The notes: generated by a model from the sequence alone, not told the origin. 64,000 nucleotides of DNA from Adineta steineri (GCA_905250115.1 CAJNOI010000015.1:375283-439282), one strand, 5' to 3'; positions 37,527 through 52,038 are shown, counted from the first letter of the stretch. Numbers and translations are program-made.

Positions 37527-40449
37527 CACGATTATAATCAAAGAGTTTTTTCAAGTCGGTTGAAACAAAATTCTTATCAGAAAAAAATGCAATGACTCAT
37601 CCATAGGTTACAATTATTGGCTTAACTTTTTCATGTGAATATCAAAATCTATTCAGTTTAATACAACTTTATCCGAGAGAATCAAAAGAGAAGATTATAA
37701 AAATCTATTACAATTATTACAATTTATTATCTAACATAATTAATATTGTATTCTAGCGTCATCTGTTTAATGAACAATGATTTTCAAAATTTTAGTTATG
37801 ATTATTACAGATATATCTTGTTCGTACAGAATTCTTTATATCACTTAGTAAGTAAAGATAAGCGCGATTCGAATGTGTAAGTATTATAGGACATTATTTA
37901 AAATAGTAGTGCCAGTTAAGATAAATTTATAAATCTTTCGAGTATATTCTGGTTAGAAATTTTATCTATACAATGTTTTGATTAAGAATTCTGTATTCAA
38001 TATTATTTCTTTATCAAGCAAAATATTTCTAAAGAAAATATGGCAGAATATTTGTTATTTATTCATAAGTCATGCAAATTTCATCATATGTCACATACTT
38101 ATTTCGAAATGACTTGATCATGTATTCTTTTCGTGATTCAGCGTATGTAAATACGAAGACTTGTATTCTTATAATTTGAAAATATAATCAAACAAAGCAT
38201 TTGTAGAATTGCATATTTTTTCTAATTCTAAATTTTATCATATTAAACTTTTGTTAATTTATAATTATTTATATTTAATGAATTATTCAAGTTTCTATAA
38301 GACGAAAATATAAATATAACCTTGATGAGTTTTAATTACATACAGACAAATATTTTCAATTCAAAAACAGAATAATAAAATAATATATAGTTAAAAAGAT
38401 TTTTATTTTCTTGCTTTCTTTAAAAATTAATGAAAGCATATATGTGGATGAAAATGCGCTCGTTGCGAACTAGTGCCGAATATTTTTGCATACATTCACA
38501 TTATAAAAACTACCAGACACCTGTTTTGCATTCTTAATAGCTATCTATGATTGATAATAATAATAACGACGCAATAAATATTCTGACCTCTACAAGTACC
38601 TGATCAACGCTATTGACTTTTTCCCTTTCATAAGAATATGATATTTCGACATATGGCCTTGTGTAATTTCGTTCTTTCTTTCGGGAATGATTTATTCATT
38701 TTTTTCCGTTTCTTTTGTGAAGTTAATGTTTGTATAATGATGAATAAAAAGAACATATCGACCTTTTATGTTTTCATTTACGACAATAGTAACGCTAAAA
38801 GATTCAAAAACGTAAAAAAAACACATAACATTCATATTATTTTTTTAAAATAATTCATGGTTAAGTGATGTTTTTTTAGGTGATCATTAAACACGTAATT
38901 CGAAAAAAAAAAGTTTATTTTTATCGCTGTTGATTTACATAGTGTACTATTAACTACATATACTCGAACGAATTTATAAGAAAGAAATAATACGTGGCAA
39001 TTCCAAAGATCACTCTTTTCGTATTATTTATTGTGATGTGTGCATTTCGATCACACCAACGCAAAGAAAAACAAACAATGTCACTATTCATTCTCTGTAA
39101 CCCTAGAGACATACAGATACAATATTTAAAATGGCGAAAAAAAAATTAATTCTAATTAATGAATAATTGAAAGTTCATTAATAACTCTAATTAAGTAATA
39201 TATATCTCTATATTTATTACGATTTGTTTTGATTATAGGCACTAAATATAGTGATTTTTCATAAATGCACTTAGACAAAGATAACGTAATAACCATATGT
39301 ATACAATATGGTTGACACACCTCCTTGTGAAAATTTCATATTGTATTTAGTATTCGTGAAATTTTCGTTTTTGATTATCTATATAACATTCCTTTTTTTT
39401 ATATATATATTCATAAAAAAGGAACTACGCATAATATTGAGCTAACGCGCTATCCTCGTGCTATAACTCAAATAAAAATGTTGATCACGCATAGAACCCG
39501 TGATGCCGTCGACTCGTTTCAGGCAGTGACGTTGTAGGAAAGAACAAAAGGAACAGCTAGGAAGCATACAGTGAATGCGTGATAGAATCATACGACCTAC
39601 TCTGCATCACGCACAAAATTTTTCTTGCTTCTCTCTCTTCCTCTCCTTGTCCCGGCAATAAATATCTGTGGCAAAATTATTTTATAACTCATATTTTATT
39701 CTCGGTTTTTGTGCACATAGCCACATACAACCAAACGAATCTTCAAAACTTATTACATACTCTTACACATTAATACAAGTAGGTGGAATTTAACATCACT
39801 AAAGATATTCTTAAAAAAAGATAATACTAGTTTATACTTTTCGTATTTAATTGAACATATGTATTTATAAGTAAAAAAAAATAGTACAGAAAATTCAAGA
39901 TATAATCTAAATTGACCCTATATGATAGTTTCTTTTTTTCTCAATGGATTTCGGTCTTTAACATATCTAAGAGCAATTTGAGTCTATAATTGATCATGCC
40001 ATACAAAGTTCTGTATGTATTTCTGGAACGGCCTAACAAAATTTTGTACAACTTTTTTTTCCTGATATTCCATACATTCACTGCATGTCATCTATATTCG
40101 ACAACATGCATCACAAGCCTTTTACTGAGTTAGTATAACCAATCATCTTTCTTCTTGTTCTCATCGAAGCATGTGACAGTAGTAGAAGAAACGAGAAAAG
40201 AGAGAGGACGACGTATTGCATGCATTGCGCGTGATAGTTACTTCTATTCGTTCTCGAATAGTATCTCCTATGTATGTAAACAGAGTGCAAAATCGAGAGC
40301 CCGGGTAAGAGAAAAGGAGAGAGAGAAAAAGAGATTTTCTACGCAAATAAATACAAGGTCAGATTTTGGGGTATACTAAAGAGTACAAAAAACAATTCTT
40401 ATTATATTCATCGTCGATTTAGATTATCAAATCTACTACTGTTTTAAAC
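37527..40449. other. Intergenic region between divergent VPS35L and ankyrin genes
   Basis: About 2.9 kb with no supportable gene. It is AT-rich, with short low-complexity open frames. The last 300 bases before 40450 are purine-rich and probably contain the ankyrin gene's promoter and leader. Confidence 0.4.
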
Positions 40450-41284
40450 ATGCCATCAATTGATTCAACTGATATTTATTATCCAGTTTCATGGATTAAA
40501 ACAACAACTGATCTTTTGCTCAATTTATTCAATAGTCCACAAAAAACAAAACGTTCTTTACCAGAAGAAGCTGAATGTGGATCTTTAGAAGGTATTAAAT
40601 GTTGGCTTCGTGAAGGTATGTTAATAGGAAAAAATAAGAAATCATATAAAAATTTTAATTTTATATTTATTAGGAGCAGATATCAATGCATCTGATGCAT
40701 ATGGTTATACACCATTAATGAATGCTGCAATGCTTGGTCGAGTTGATATCGTTAAAGCATTGATTGATGCTGGAGCTGATATACAAAAATGTGGACAATT
40801 CGGTTATTCAGCTTTACATGCAGCCGCACAAAGTGGTCATTTAGAAGTTGTACAAGCACTTGTTAAATATGGAGCAAGTGTCAATTGTAAAAATGATGAT
40901 GGCGATATTCCACTCATTCTTGGTAAGCTTAAAAAATATATATTGAATTTTGATTTTTAACTATTATCATTTTTTGTATGTATAGCTGTTCGTGGTACAC
41001 ATGCTGAAATTATTGACTACTTACTTAAAGCTGGATCTGATATACATCAAAATGGTTGGCTCGGTCAATCAGCAGTTCATACAGCTAGTATGTTTAAAAA
41101 TTTCCTATTTTATTTTTCATATAATTAATTGTAAATTTTTCTTTTTATTCTAGTTGCGACTGGTGATCAAGCAACAGCTGATACTTTATTGAATCGTGAA
41201 ATGGTGATTGGATGTTCATGTTCAGAATCACATCGTCATGCACGAGAACATCTTCGACAAGCATCAATGTCATTAGATGATTGA
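40450..41284 (+). CDS. Small ankyrin-repeat protein
   Basis: Four exons, 40450-40615, 40674-40922, 40986-41087 and 41154-41284, encode about 215 residues. After a divergent N-terminus (residues 1-40) come four ankyrin repeats, with clear cores such as YGYTPLMNAAMLGRVDIVKA, FGYSALHAAAQSGHLEVVQA and the shorter VRGTHAEIIDYLLKAGSDI. The C-terminus has a Cys/His cluster (CSCSESHRHAREH) and ends in DD. Ankyrin repeats bind other proteins; no catalytic domain is present, so an adaptor role is inferred. The relative in this window at 21.4 kb is not a close paralogue. Confidence 0.85.
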
Positions 41285-42538
41285 ATAAAACTGTAAATAA
41301 TCTCAACCCTATCCATCCAAATCTTTCTAAGCAAAATTAAGATTGAAGAGTACAGGTCGATTATCCGGTGTATTCAGCATGGTCTCATTTTATATATGCA
41401 AATAGTCAAACATCCTCATCTCCACAAGCATATCTCATTGGTTACCTTTTTCCTTAGCAAAAAGTGTTGGTTGCTGTATTAGTCGGTAGTTAAGAACAGT
41501 ATCTTGCTTTTTTTCCTTCCTTCTTTTTTTTCTTTTTCTTCTATCATTTGTACATAAGAATGAAAAAGACGCTGTTGTTGTTGTTTGTTGTTCTCGTTGT
41601 TATAGTTTTTCTTTCACCTCCTTTTTAGTATGTGTTTTTGTTTGTTTATTTATTGTAAATAACCTTTTTTTTTTGTTGCGTTTCGTCATCATACAAAGAT
41701 CTAATCAGATTGGATGATTTCGGTTATTTATAAAGATTTAAAAAAATAAAAAAAAAAGAAGATAAACAATAAAATGTTGTTATCTTTTTATTTTAAATTT
41801 AAATAGTTTACAAAAGAATCATTTCAAATGTCAAGGGTACAATGCCATAGTGTATTTTTAAAAAGAAAGTTATAAATAAACTATGAAAACATAGAACTTT
41901 TTCTTTTGTGGTAGACAACACTTGTAATCAAAATAATTACGCACAAGATAAATATAAATATAGTAGTATCCAGGGTTAATACGAAGTTTCGTTATTACGC
42001 GATTAAGATGATGTTATACCGAGTACAATAAAGAACTATTCGACCTGAAGAAATGTTCTGATGTTCTCAGATTTTTTCTGAGGATAAAGACAGATATGGC
42101 AAAAAAAAGATTACAAAAGAGAATATACTTTCATTTAATTTGATGTATCCGTCTCGAAATAACCACTAACCATAAAAATCTTTTTGTCTAAATAAGATTT
42201 AATACTCTTTATTATAAATTAATAAAATTCAGTATTTATCATTTATAACAAAAGAGACTCTTTCTGTGGATATGTTTCATCAAACTTCGTACATTTTTTT
42301 TCTCTTACAAGGCTTCTGGATATGTTATAACATTTATTTCGAAAAAAAGCTCATCGACAAAAGCAAAAAGACATAAGACACACATTAAAGCGAAGGAAAT
42401 ATATATAGTTGTTGTTGTTCTAAGAATATAATTCAAATGGAAATAATGAATATTATATTATTTGTTTGGAACAATATTAGTAGCAGATCATGAATAAAAG
42501 AAAAATAATAAGTTTATTAAAATTGTCTGTATTGATAT
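41285..42538. other. Gap between convergent ankyrin and NDFIP-like genes
   Basis: About 1.25 kb without a gene. It contains poly-T and TTGTTG-rich stretches. Both neighbours end here, so it holds their 3' UTRs. Confidence 0.4.
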
Positions 42539-44345
42539 TTAGTACCAATTAAAAACATCTGCTGATTGTCCATGTTGATTTGCACGATTTTTAACTGCAA
42601 TATATGATATTAAACCACGAACAAAAAGAAAAAATCCAGCAAATAAAACAATAGCAAAGACAAAATTTTGTGCAGGATCATGAACTGGTGTTCGATGATA
42701 TGTTGCTGATACATTGTTAGTTCCCATATATGGGTTATTGTTAAATTCATGATAACGCATGACGGTTATCCATTTTGCAACACTTAAACCAAAACCAGAC
42801 ATCGCACCAAAACGAGCGGCTATTGTTGGAATAAGACAAACAACAGCAAGAAAACCAAGCCAATTGAAAAAGAATGCAATAATACTTTAAAATAAAAAAA
42901 ATAGAAATTAAAAAGATTATAAAGAAAATAAAACTTACAATGCCATTAAAAATGTACAATCAGTACCAATATCCATATTTGAACCTGATGAAAGCCAAGC
43001 TGCAATAGCTGCTTGATTGACATGGCGTGAGGACTAGAAAATTAGAGAAAGAAAAAAAGGTTTAAAATAATATTAAATCCTATTTCTTTACTAAGTCATT
43101 GCCAAGATTACTGTTTCCATTGAGATCAATGATTTCTACAGGTGATATATGTGGATAATGCGGTAAATGATCCAAATTACGAATTTTACTTGGATCAACA
43201 AGGCAATATGGTGGTGGTGCTTCAATAACTCCACCTATTGTGGCACTATCTCCATTTTCAATAATGATAACATTATTGTTTGATGATGGATTGATTTCAT
43301 ATGCTGGTGGTGGTTCATCTATTCAAAATATAAATAGACGATGTTTTTTTTTATATGAGCAACATACACAATTTCTCAAACAGAGATTTAAATGTAGCTA
43401 AAATTATTTTACATAACTACGAAACAATATTTATTCGGAGAGATTTTACTACTATAACCTAAATCTTACTATATGTTTTCATTTGCAAGAAAGATTAATT
43501 GACTTAAACAAAATGTACGTTATTCCTTGTCAAGTACAAAATTCCAAAGATGCTTACAGCTTGTCTAATGTATTTCCTTTTGATGAATAGCAAATGTTAA
43601 TTATCATAGGTTGCCAAGAACATAAATAGACAATTAATGACATATATATTGGCGAGAAAACTGTGCGACAAGGTTTTTTCAATACCAGTAACGTCTCGTG
43701 CTGTTATTTTGTCAACGTGGTTCTGCTCTATTACGCTATTTGACCGTGGAGAAAGTTTCAGACTTCTATATCAGTTATTGTACTATATATTTCAATAATA
43801 AAACAAATAAAAATTCTAGTTATCAAGATATTCTTTGTTAGATGTAGATTGAATAACCATGGTCTTTCTTTTAAAATTTTGTTCTGATGTACTATAGATC
43901 TTTCCTAATATAATAGAATTTTTATGAATTGCAGACAACAGATTATTTTATTTACATCGCGAAATTGATTAAGTCTCGAGACTGCTGTTCGATATTGACA
44001 GACACATCTTGCTATTATAGACAAATATCATTTACAAGTCTATCTTAATGACTCTACCACCAATGAATATCATTATAGGAAAATCGAAGAATATTTATTT
44101 CATCATCATAGCAACGTATTATCTATTTTTTTCTTTCTCTATAAGTTCAAAAAAAGAGGCATCAACAATAAGTAATATACAAAGCTCGTCTTAAGTTAGT
44201 TAGTTATGGAATTTGTATCCCTTAGCTTACCTAATGGTGTTGATTGTATTGTTGGTGATACTTGTACAACATCATGAATAGGTGCGGCAGTTGCTGTTGA
44301 TTGTTCAACTACAACTGGTCCATGACCTGTGTTATGATTACTCAT
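42539..44345 (-). CDS. NDFIP-like Nedd4-family ubiquitin ligase adaptor
   Basis: Four exons, 44231-44345, 43092-43318, 42939-43033 and 42539-42882, encode about 260 residues. The cytosolic N-terminal half carries two PY motifs, PPAY and PPPY, which bind WW domains of Nedd4-type E3 ligases. The C-terminal half has three membrane segments. The loop AMSGFGLSVAKWITVMRY is near-diagnostic of NDFIP1/2, as is the last segment, GFFLFVRGLISY. NDFIP proteins sit in Golgi and endosomal membranes, recruit and activate Nedd4-type ligases, and steer cargo such as metal transporters to degradation. Intron 1 is long (44230 down to 43319, 912 bp). Animal NDFIPs usually have three PY motifs; I see two. Identity is strong; NDFIP1 versus NDFIP2 cannot be distinguished. 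Confidence 0.9.
43319..44230 (-). other. 912-bp first intron of the NDFIP-like gene
   Basis: Long for this genome. No repeat, open frame or regulatory site is recognised inside. Confidence 0.6.
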
Positions 44346-44815
44346 TGTATAAATCACAAAATGCAAAATCGAATAATAAGAAATAATCTAAAATTAAATT
44401 ATTAATTATTATATTTATATATATATTTATAAAGCAATCAAATATGTGTTAATTTTGATTTCGTAGTATGTTTGTTTTTTTTTGGTCAAATATTAGCGAA
44501 GACCATTTAAAAAAATAGTGCATACATATATATGAAGCAAAGCAGGAAAAGAAAATGTTTGTTTCTTTTTTTTTTTTTGTTGCATATAATAAGAACAAGA
44601 AGAAATAAGTCATTAGACAGAAATAAAAATGGACAAACATAATCTGATTGCGAGATATAGGAAAGAGAGAAAAAAAACGAAGAGATTTTTATTTTTTTTT
44701 GTACAAAAAATGGAAGCAAAAAAAATGACCTGAATAAAACTCGAACAAGCGAGAAACAACAATAAAGATTAAAGATCACTGTATTCACAAAACAAAAAAT
44801 ATTAGTATTCATATA

Positions 44816-47800
44816 TTACTTATGTGTAGCTGTTCCACTACCATTCGTTGTATTTGATGCAAAAGAATTTGAACTATATGAACGTTGTAAACTAATCATT
44901 GATGCACGATTATTAGCTGATAATAATTGTCTATCTTGTGAAGATAAATGACCAGATGGATTAGCAGCAAAAAAATGAATATTTTGAATAGTTTCAGCTA
45001 AATCAGTAACATTAATACCTAAATTTGTTATTTCATTATCTGTTTGAGATAATTCAAAACGTTGTTTTTCCAAAAGTAAGGTAAACTGTCGATTACGATC
45101 TTCATTATATTCAGTTAATTCAAGTTCCATCTAAATACAATAATAGATTAAGCACATAATTTTGTTATGAAATAAAAGATCGAATAAGAAATATAATGCT
45201 TTTCTTTGATTTAAAGAATATTTTTCAAAAATCCCATTTAGCCCGTAGCGAAAAACAACTCCTACACTATAAACACTGCAAAAATTAAGAATTGACTGTG
45301 CACGAGTTCGTTGAAATCTAATACACACCCTTTCTTATTGTACGCGATACACATAAACAATGTGAAGAAGTTTGTTGTTTGTTTAAAATAGAAAGAATGT
45401 CGTACATCTATCAAGATATTATATTTCGATAATATTAGAGACCTTGATTAGGTCAACTTAACCTATTCAAACTTCTATTGAAAGGTTACCATATGCTCGA
45501 ATTTCCTCAGAACAAATAAAAATATAAATGAACTTTATATTAACATTATCTGTCGTTAATTGTATAATTAATAGGTCATCGAACGTTTTTCGAATTCTTA
45601 CAACACATTGAATTTTGATCTTTAACAAAATACCTGTTCAGAAAGTTTTTTCGATCGTTCTTCAATATTTCGTTCTAATTGTTTTCTTTCATCTGAATGT
45701 TGTTGTTCCATTCTAAGACGACTTTCTTCTTGTAAACTAAGTAAACTTCGTTGATCTTCATCAAGTATTGCTTTCAATGAATTACGTTCTCGTTCTTGAT
45801 CAGAATTAAGTTTTATCTAAAACAAAAACAACAAAGTAAAATAAATTCATTTATATTTTTAATTTTACATTTTGTTGATCAAGCATTTTTTGTACAGCTT
45901 CTTCATATCGCTGATAAAGTACATCAAATTTTCGTCGTTGATCATCTTTCATAGTTTTTAATTTCAATTCAAGTTCATCACGTGATTGACTTGTAGTTGC
46001 ATGAACATATTCAAGACGAATATTTTCTTTTAATGCTTTATATTGACGAGTTTGTATATTATATGCTTCTTTATGTTGACGTTTGATTTCAGCTTGTTTT
46101 ATCTAAAAAACAAAAAGGAAAAAGTATTTTTATATAAAATAATTTTTTGTTTTACTTTAATATTTTTTGGAAATTGTTTTTGACTTAATGCATGTCGTTT
46201 AAGTAATTCTTTTTGACGACGATTACTATATTCATTGAAATTAAGAATTTCTGTTAGATGTTGTTTATGAGTAAATTCATTTCGCATTCTAAAAACAAAT
46301 ACAATGAATTATTATCGTATGTTAATCTTTAGATTTCGTTATAGAGAACAACATATTCAGAATTTTATGTATTCTAAAGTTGATCTAGGAAGTCATATGA
46401 GAGATAAAAGGAATTCATATATAATCGAGATTTACAATAATTCTATGGTAATTTTATTTATTAATGAACAAATTATCTTGCTAAAATTCAGTTTTATACG
46501 ATCATTATAATAACATATCCTTCTCAATTTTAAGATGTATTGGGACTTTTGTTCTATAGATTTATATTCAAACTATACTCGAGATGTAGAATGTCCTCGA
46601 AACTTCAGATGAGATAATGATGAATTATGGTTCTATTGTAAGCTTCCTCTTGAGAGCTTTTTCCGGATTTCACATTCTTTTTCTAGTTTACAATAAATCA
46701 GATAGAATTCCTACTTATGTAAACTAGCTAATTGTTTAAGTTCAATTTCTTTTGTTAATTCATGATGTTTTTTAAGTAATGAATGTCGTTGTACAATTGT
46801 ATCCATACTTCTTGTACATTTCTAAATAGACAAAGAATTTCATTATGTTTTTTTCTTGTTAAAATATAAATTAATTAAAACAAACTTCTTGAATTAATTT
46901 TTGTTCAAGAATATGTAATAATAATAATTTTCGACGTTTTAATTGTAATCTTCGAATAGTCTGATCATGATTTAATTGTGATTTTAATGTTTGTTCATCA
47001 TTACGTAATTTTAATTGTAAATCATCTTTTAATCGACGAATTTCATCTTCTTTTTCATGTTTTGGTCGAGCTGATGAACTGGAAATCTCCTGAAAAAAAT
47101 AAATAATTTATAAAATCAAAAAAATTTTCCAATTAGTTTAATACTTTTTTAAATGTATCTTTTTTTATTTTATATTGTTTGATTTGTTCTTGTTGAAAAC
47201 GTCTAAGTTCATCATCAAAAGTATCTTCTTGTTCACGTTCAAATTTTCTTATATGATTTTGATTATATTTAACTCGATCAGCTAATTCTTTACGATGTTT
47301 TTCTAATAAACGATTATTTTCAACAGTAATTTGTTCTTGAAATGTATTGTATTCACGTTCAAGTTTCGAACGTAATTCCATTTTTTCATTACGACAACGT
47401 TCTTCCAACTAATAGGAGAAAAACAAAAGTTTATAGAAAGAAAAATAAATATAATTCAATAAAACCTGTTTTAATTGTTTTTGATGTTGACGTCTCATTC
47501 GTTTATAACCACGAAATTGTTCAAGTTGTTGATCATCTTGATCATGTTCACGTTGTTCACGTATAACAATTCGTGAAGTTTTTATAGTAGAAAATTCGTT
47601 TCTAGGTAAATGATTACGTTGACGTTGATGCGATAATGGACGATCAATAGCCATTGACTGAAAATAAATATAACACGTTTTTTTTTCATCGTTAGAAAAA
47701 TAACAAAGAAGGAACATTGGTAACGCTATTATATTCTATATTTTATCTACTTGGATAAGAATATTTCTACTTATGTCCTCATTAAAATACTAATTCTCAT

Positions 47801-49687
47801 ACTATATTACTGATATATCTTACATTTCTTCTCATCTGAACAGTAGTTGATTCATTACTATTCATTTGTGATGATGATGATGATGATAACTGATTAATAT
47901 GTGAAGTTGAACCTGTATCTATAGGTGTAAATCGTCGATTAGGATTATTCATACTTAATGGCATGCCAGTATAAATTGGATTATGTATTGGTTGAGTTGT
48001 TGCTGCTATTGATGGCAACTGTCGAGATAAGAAACCTTTATGTATAGTTGATGGTAATTGTTGAAGACTTGAACGACTTGAATGCAAACTTTCATCATCA
48101 CCTGGATGAAGTTCATTACTTCTAGATACAAAATCGACACTTTGGGTATCATCATCATCTAATGTGTGATCATCCTATATAAATAAAACTTATATTGGAA
48201 TTATTCGTAAATAAAATCTCTTACAAATAGTTCATTTTGAGTATTAGCTGTGCTGTCTATATCCATATTAATAGCGTCAGTTGATTGATGAAAATTTAAA
48301 TTTGAACTATTTTGTTCTTCATGTTCCAATAAAACTTTTTTCATTCGACGATAACGTATATTATCAAATTCTTTAACAGCGTCTTTTGTACGTCGAATTA
48401 ATTCTATTAGAATTTCACGTTTACTTCTAATTGTAATAAATATTGTCTGAAAATAAAAAAAATCAATTTGTTTGTATTTATGATTTATAAATATTTTTTT
48501 TCTTACATTTAGAAGTTCTTTAGCTGATGGTCGTTCAATTGGATTCTTTTTTAAACACATTGCTATAAATGAAATAAAATCATTTGTATATGATTGATTT
48601 TCATTATTCATCATTAATGTTGGTGCTTCATTTTGTGCTATATGATAAAGTGCTGACATTGGATTCATATTGAATAAAGGTGGTTTACGTTCAGCTAAAA
48701 AGTTTTCTTTTTCTTTTAAAAAAAGGAATTTATTCAAAGTTAAAAATCTACCTAGTTCAATACAAGTTATTCCAAGTGACCATATATCAACTTTTCCATC
48801 ATATTGACCATTTTCCATAGCTAAAATAACTTCTGGCGCTATCCAATAGCTATTTGAAATAAAGAAAAGAAAAACAAGATTTTCGATTATCAATAATTGT
48901 CGGTAATACATACGGAGTACCGACAAAACTATTTGCTGGACTGGTAAATGAAGCGGAACCAAAATCAGCTAAAATGATATATATATATCTAGATGTTTTT
49001 CTTTTTATTATCTATTTCAATTACCTAATTTGACAATAGCATGTTCAGTTAATAAAATATTTCCTGCTTTTATATCACGATGTATTCGATGCATTGAATG
49101 AAGATAATCAAGCGCAGATAAAGTATCACATACAATTGTAGCTATTTCACCTTCAGCTAAAGGTTTTTTATGAACTAAAAACGCACAAGATTTGAAATAT
49201 AGATCTTTTTTCAATTTAACCTTCAATAATATCAGCTGCTGAACCAAGACAATATTCCATAGCAAGCCATGTCGTATAGTCTTTTAAATAACATCCACGA
49301 TAAGCTATACAATGACGATGATTAAGTTCACGTAAAAAACGAATTTCTTTTAAAATATCTTGCCATGTCTAAGATAATAAATGAATTGATAGAATAAATT
49401 TTTTTTTTTTAATATTTATTCTACGAACTTCAGCATTTTGTTTTCGCCCTGTAGACATTTTTTTAATAGCAACAATTTCATTTGTTTCAGAATTACGAGC
49501 CTGAATAAACAAACATATGTTCTAATCAAGATTTTGTTATCAAACTTACATAATAAACAGCTCCAAAATTTCCATGACCAATTTCTCGTAAATCAACAAA
49601 TATTTTTTCTGGATCTTCTGTAGAAAATAAACTACTACATTCACTATCGTTCGCTACTGCTTCTTTAGCTGAACGAGGAAGTGGCAT
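44816..49687 (-). CDS. TAOK: TAO-family Ste20 protein kinase
   Basis: A multi-exon gene. Kinase exons include 49550-49687, 49429-49500, 49221-49368, 49025-49174, 48914-48968 and 48752-48849, with coiled-coil exons down to 44816. The N-terminus matches TAO kinases: [19 protein letters not shown] (glycine loop), VAIKKM (ATP lysine), [11 protein letters not shown] (catalytic loop), DFGSASF, GTPYWIAPEV and [15 protein letters not shown]. All catalytic residues are present. After the kinase domain comes [19 protein letters not shown], as in TAOK1-3, then a low-complexity Ser/Gln linker and long Glu/Lys/Gln/Arg-rich coiled coils (47.7-45.0 kb). TAO kinases activate MAP2K3/6 and Hippo (MST) kinases and influence microtubules and stress responses. 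An intron of about 0.5 kb sits between 45131 and 45630. One gene covers the role of TAOK1-3. Confidence 0.92.
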
Positions 49688-50637
49688 TTTAATATTTGAT
49701 ATGTTTTTTACAAATAAAAACTATAACCAAAAGATGAATTTACATCTATAAGTAAGTAAAAAAATAAAAATAACGTCATTTGAATAATGGAGTTATTCAT
49801 CTATTCATTATTTTTATCGTTTCAGGTGAATGAATCGATCATTTCACCGCCATTTTTATATATAACAAACATTTATTTTTTTTCTCGTTTTTTTTCTTTT
49901 CTCCATCCTTCTCGGTTTAGGTAATCAACCGAATACTGAGCAATGAGTAAATCAATTGAGTAATAGAGAGGACGCTACTCGACGGCAAATAGTTTTCTTT
50001 GAAGTTACCATATATGATTGATGAATGTGTTATGACAAGTATTTTACTGAGACGAGAAAAATCTTAAGTCAGAAACAGCTGATAGAAGATAATTCTCAAA
50101 TGAAGGCCATCTCAACTTTAATATTTAATACGTACTCTATACAAAATTATGTGGATTTTTTTTCCTGAAAAAAGTTCTATATTTAAAATATATAATTGAC
50201 ATTATTATATTAAAGATCGATGCATTCACATGTACAACTCTGCTATTTCTTCATTTTTTTTTCTTTATAGTCATAGTTTTCGTAGATTTCCGACGAAATG
50301 TAAAGAAAATTCAAGATTATTCACAAAAATCTAAAGCTTATTAAAATTTTATTACAAGTATGAAATCATTTCTAATTCAATAAAAATTTCTTTCTTTATT
50401 ACTATTGTTTTTATTGAACTAGACTTATTGAAATATGTCTACTTTTATTACAAAAATGAATTTGTTCAAAGCCAGTTACTAGCGAGAACCTGTATATACT
50501 GCACGGTGTTGCCTCATCATTGGCATTTTTTGAAATTGTCTATTTAGTATTATTGCAAGTCTGTTTGTACTCTTCTTAACCTACCACGAACCTATCGAGA
50601 ACATACTCGATTATTTATGACATAAAGATCAAAACCT

Positions 50638-50730
50638 GGGAATGTTCTAGAGACTTTCGACGTTCTAGAAGGTTATGAAAGATGGTAGAGGATTTTCGAA
50701 CTTCTCAAACTTTTAGAAGATTCTAGAGGG
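50638..50730. promoter_or_regulatory. Cluster of GAA/TTC heat-shock-element-like pentamers
   Basis: Alternating GAAnn and nnTTC units are dense here: GAATGTTCTAGA, TTCGACGTTCTAGAA, TTCGAACTTC, TTTTAGAAGATTCTAGA. This is the layout bound by heat-shock factor trimers. It lies about 1 kb upstream of the TAO kinase start, and nearer to no other known gene. Chance clustering in AT-rich DNA, or a decayed repeat, is possible. Confidence 0.35.
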
Positions 50731-50814
50731 CTCAATCGAACTTTGCAACTGTTAAAATGATGTTTTTTTCAATTTAACCTTTAATCCGGTACAGACAGAC
50801 GATTACACTGAATA

Positions 50815-50839
50815 TTATATATATATATATATATATATC
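50815..50839. repeat. AT dinucleotide microsatellite
   Basis: An uninterrupted AT run of about 12 units after a short imperfect start. Confidence 0.85.
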
Positions 50840-51635
50840 TAGATTATTGACTGGTTTCTCTTGTTCAACTGGTGTATGTTTTTGATAGTAAAAAGAATGA
50901 TAATAATGAGAAGAAAATATTTGATCAATAAAATGGATGAAATGGCTAGTAAAAAAATATATAAGCGATCAGTATAATAATAATCGTAGAATTTGAAATG
51001 TTATAACTTTTATATTGTTAGAAATATCAAAATAAAGGCTCATTATAGTATAAAGTTTCTCTTCGATTATTCATGTGACTTTATATGCATTTCAGTTTTG
51101 ATCGTATGCTGAGCAATTTTATTAAAATCTTTAATCACTATCATAAATATAGAGATGATCAAAAGTCATTACTTTCAGAATATATTGACATCTCTGTCAG
51201 CATGCAGTTGAAGAGAGTAACTCCGGTAGACTGCATCTACTTGACTTTTAGTATGAATATTAATTACAGGTAACAGAATCCTATTCAATTTAATCCTGTT
51301 TACAATGAACAAGACTAGTTTTAGAAATCGAATGAGACCAGTCCAACTGTCACCCAATTAACTGGCAAGAGTTTTTGTTCAATGACTTGACTCTTTTTTT
51401 AAAAATGTTCAAAAAAAGAAAAATATCAAAGATTACAATATAATTATTCATAAAAAAACAGCTTTAGATGTTACACTATTCGTTGTTCGAAAAAAATCTA
51501 AAAGATAACTTCATTTTGTATGCTCATCTTTAAAATGTTCTTTTTCTCATAGAGAAGAGTCTTGCAAACATAAATTGTCTGCATGATTGCTTACTTACTT
51601 GTGTCTCCGCATTTCACTGATTGGTCCAAAAATTA

Positions 51636-51672
51636 AGTGTGGGTGTTTACTAAAGGAAGAGATACCCACACT
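51636..51672. repeat. G-rich hairpin (AGTGTGGGT / ACCCACACT)
   Basis: Perfect nine-base arms at 51636-51644 and 51664-51672 with a 19-base loop. An extra CACACCCA follows. Same class as the hairpins at 2.3, 55.4 and 57.3 kb. Confidence 0.6.
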
Positions 51673-52038
51673 CACACCCATTGCCTCCTCACGAGACCCT
51701 TTAGCAAGGCCAAAATCCGGATCGTGACTGCTTTCATACATCATAATCACATCTTTCAATCTCCATTGGGAGATTTGACTGAACTCCATTGAATCCTCTG
51801 TCAGTTTCGCTGAGATATTAACAGATCCGATGAACCTGAAATATATATGTCTAATGCAACTAGCGATACACATGTTGTATTTTAGAGGTTTTGTAAATCA
51901 CCATATACGTTAGCATAATCCACGTTTTTATTGCTAGCTACCAACCCTCCATCGAACAAGGAAAGGGAAAAAAGTCAAAATTCAGTGTCATTTGATTGAT
52001 TTTTGTCCAAACTAGAAAGAGAGAGGAAGAGTGTCCTA

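Larger units (their letters stand above)
49688..51594. other. 5' flank of TAO kinase and intergenic sequence
   Basis: No gene supported. It contains the heat-shock-element-like cluster (50638-50730) and an AT microsatellite (about 50815-50839). Confidence 0.4.

Noticed and set aside
51595-51873. 92-codon minus-strand open frame
   Set aside because: It runs through a G-rich hairpin and matches no family; no splice sites connect it to the J-domain gene.
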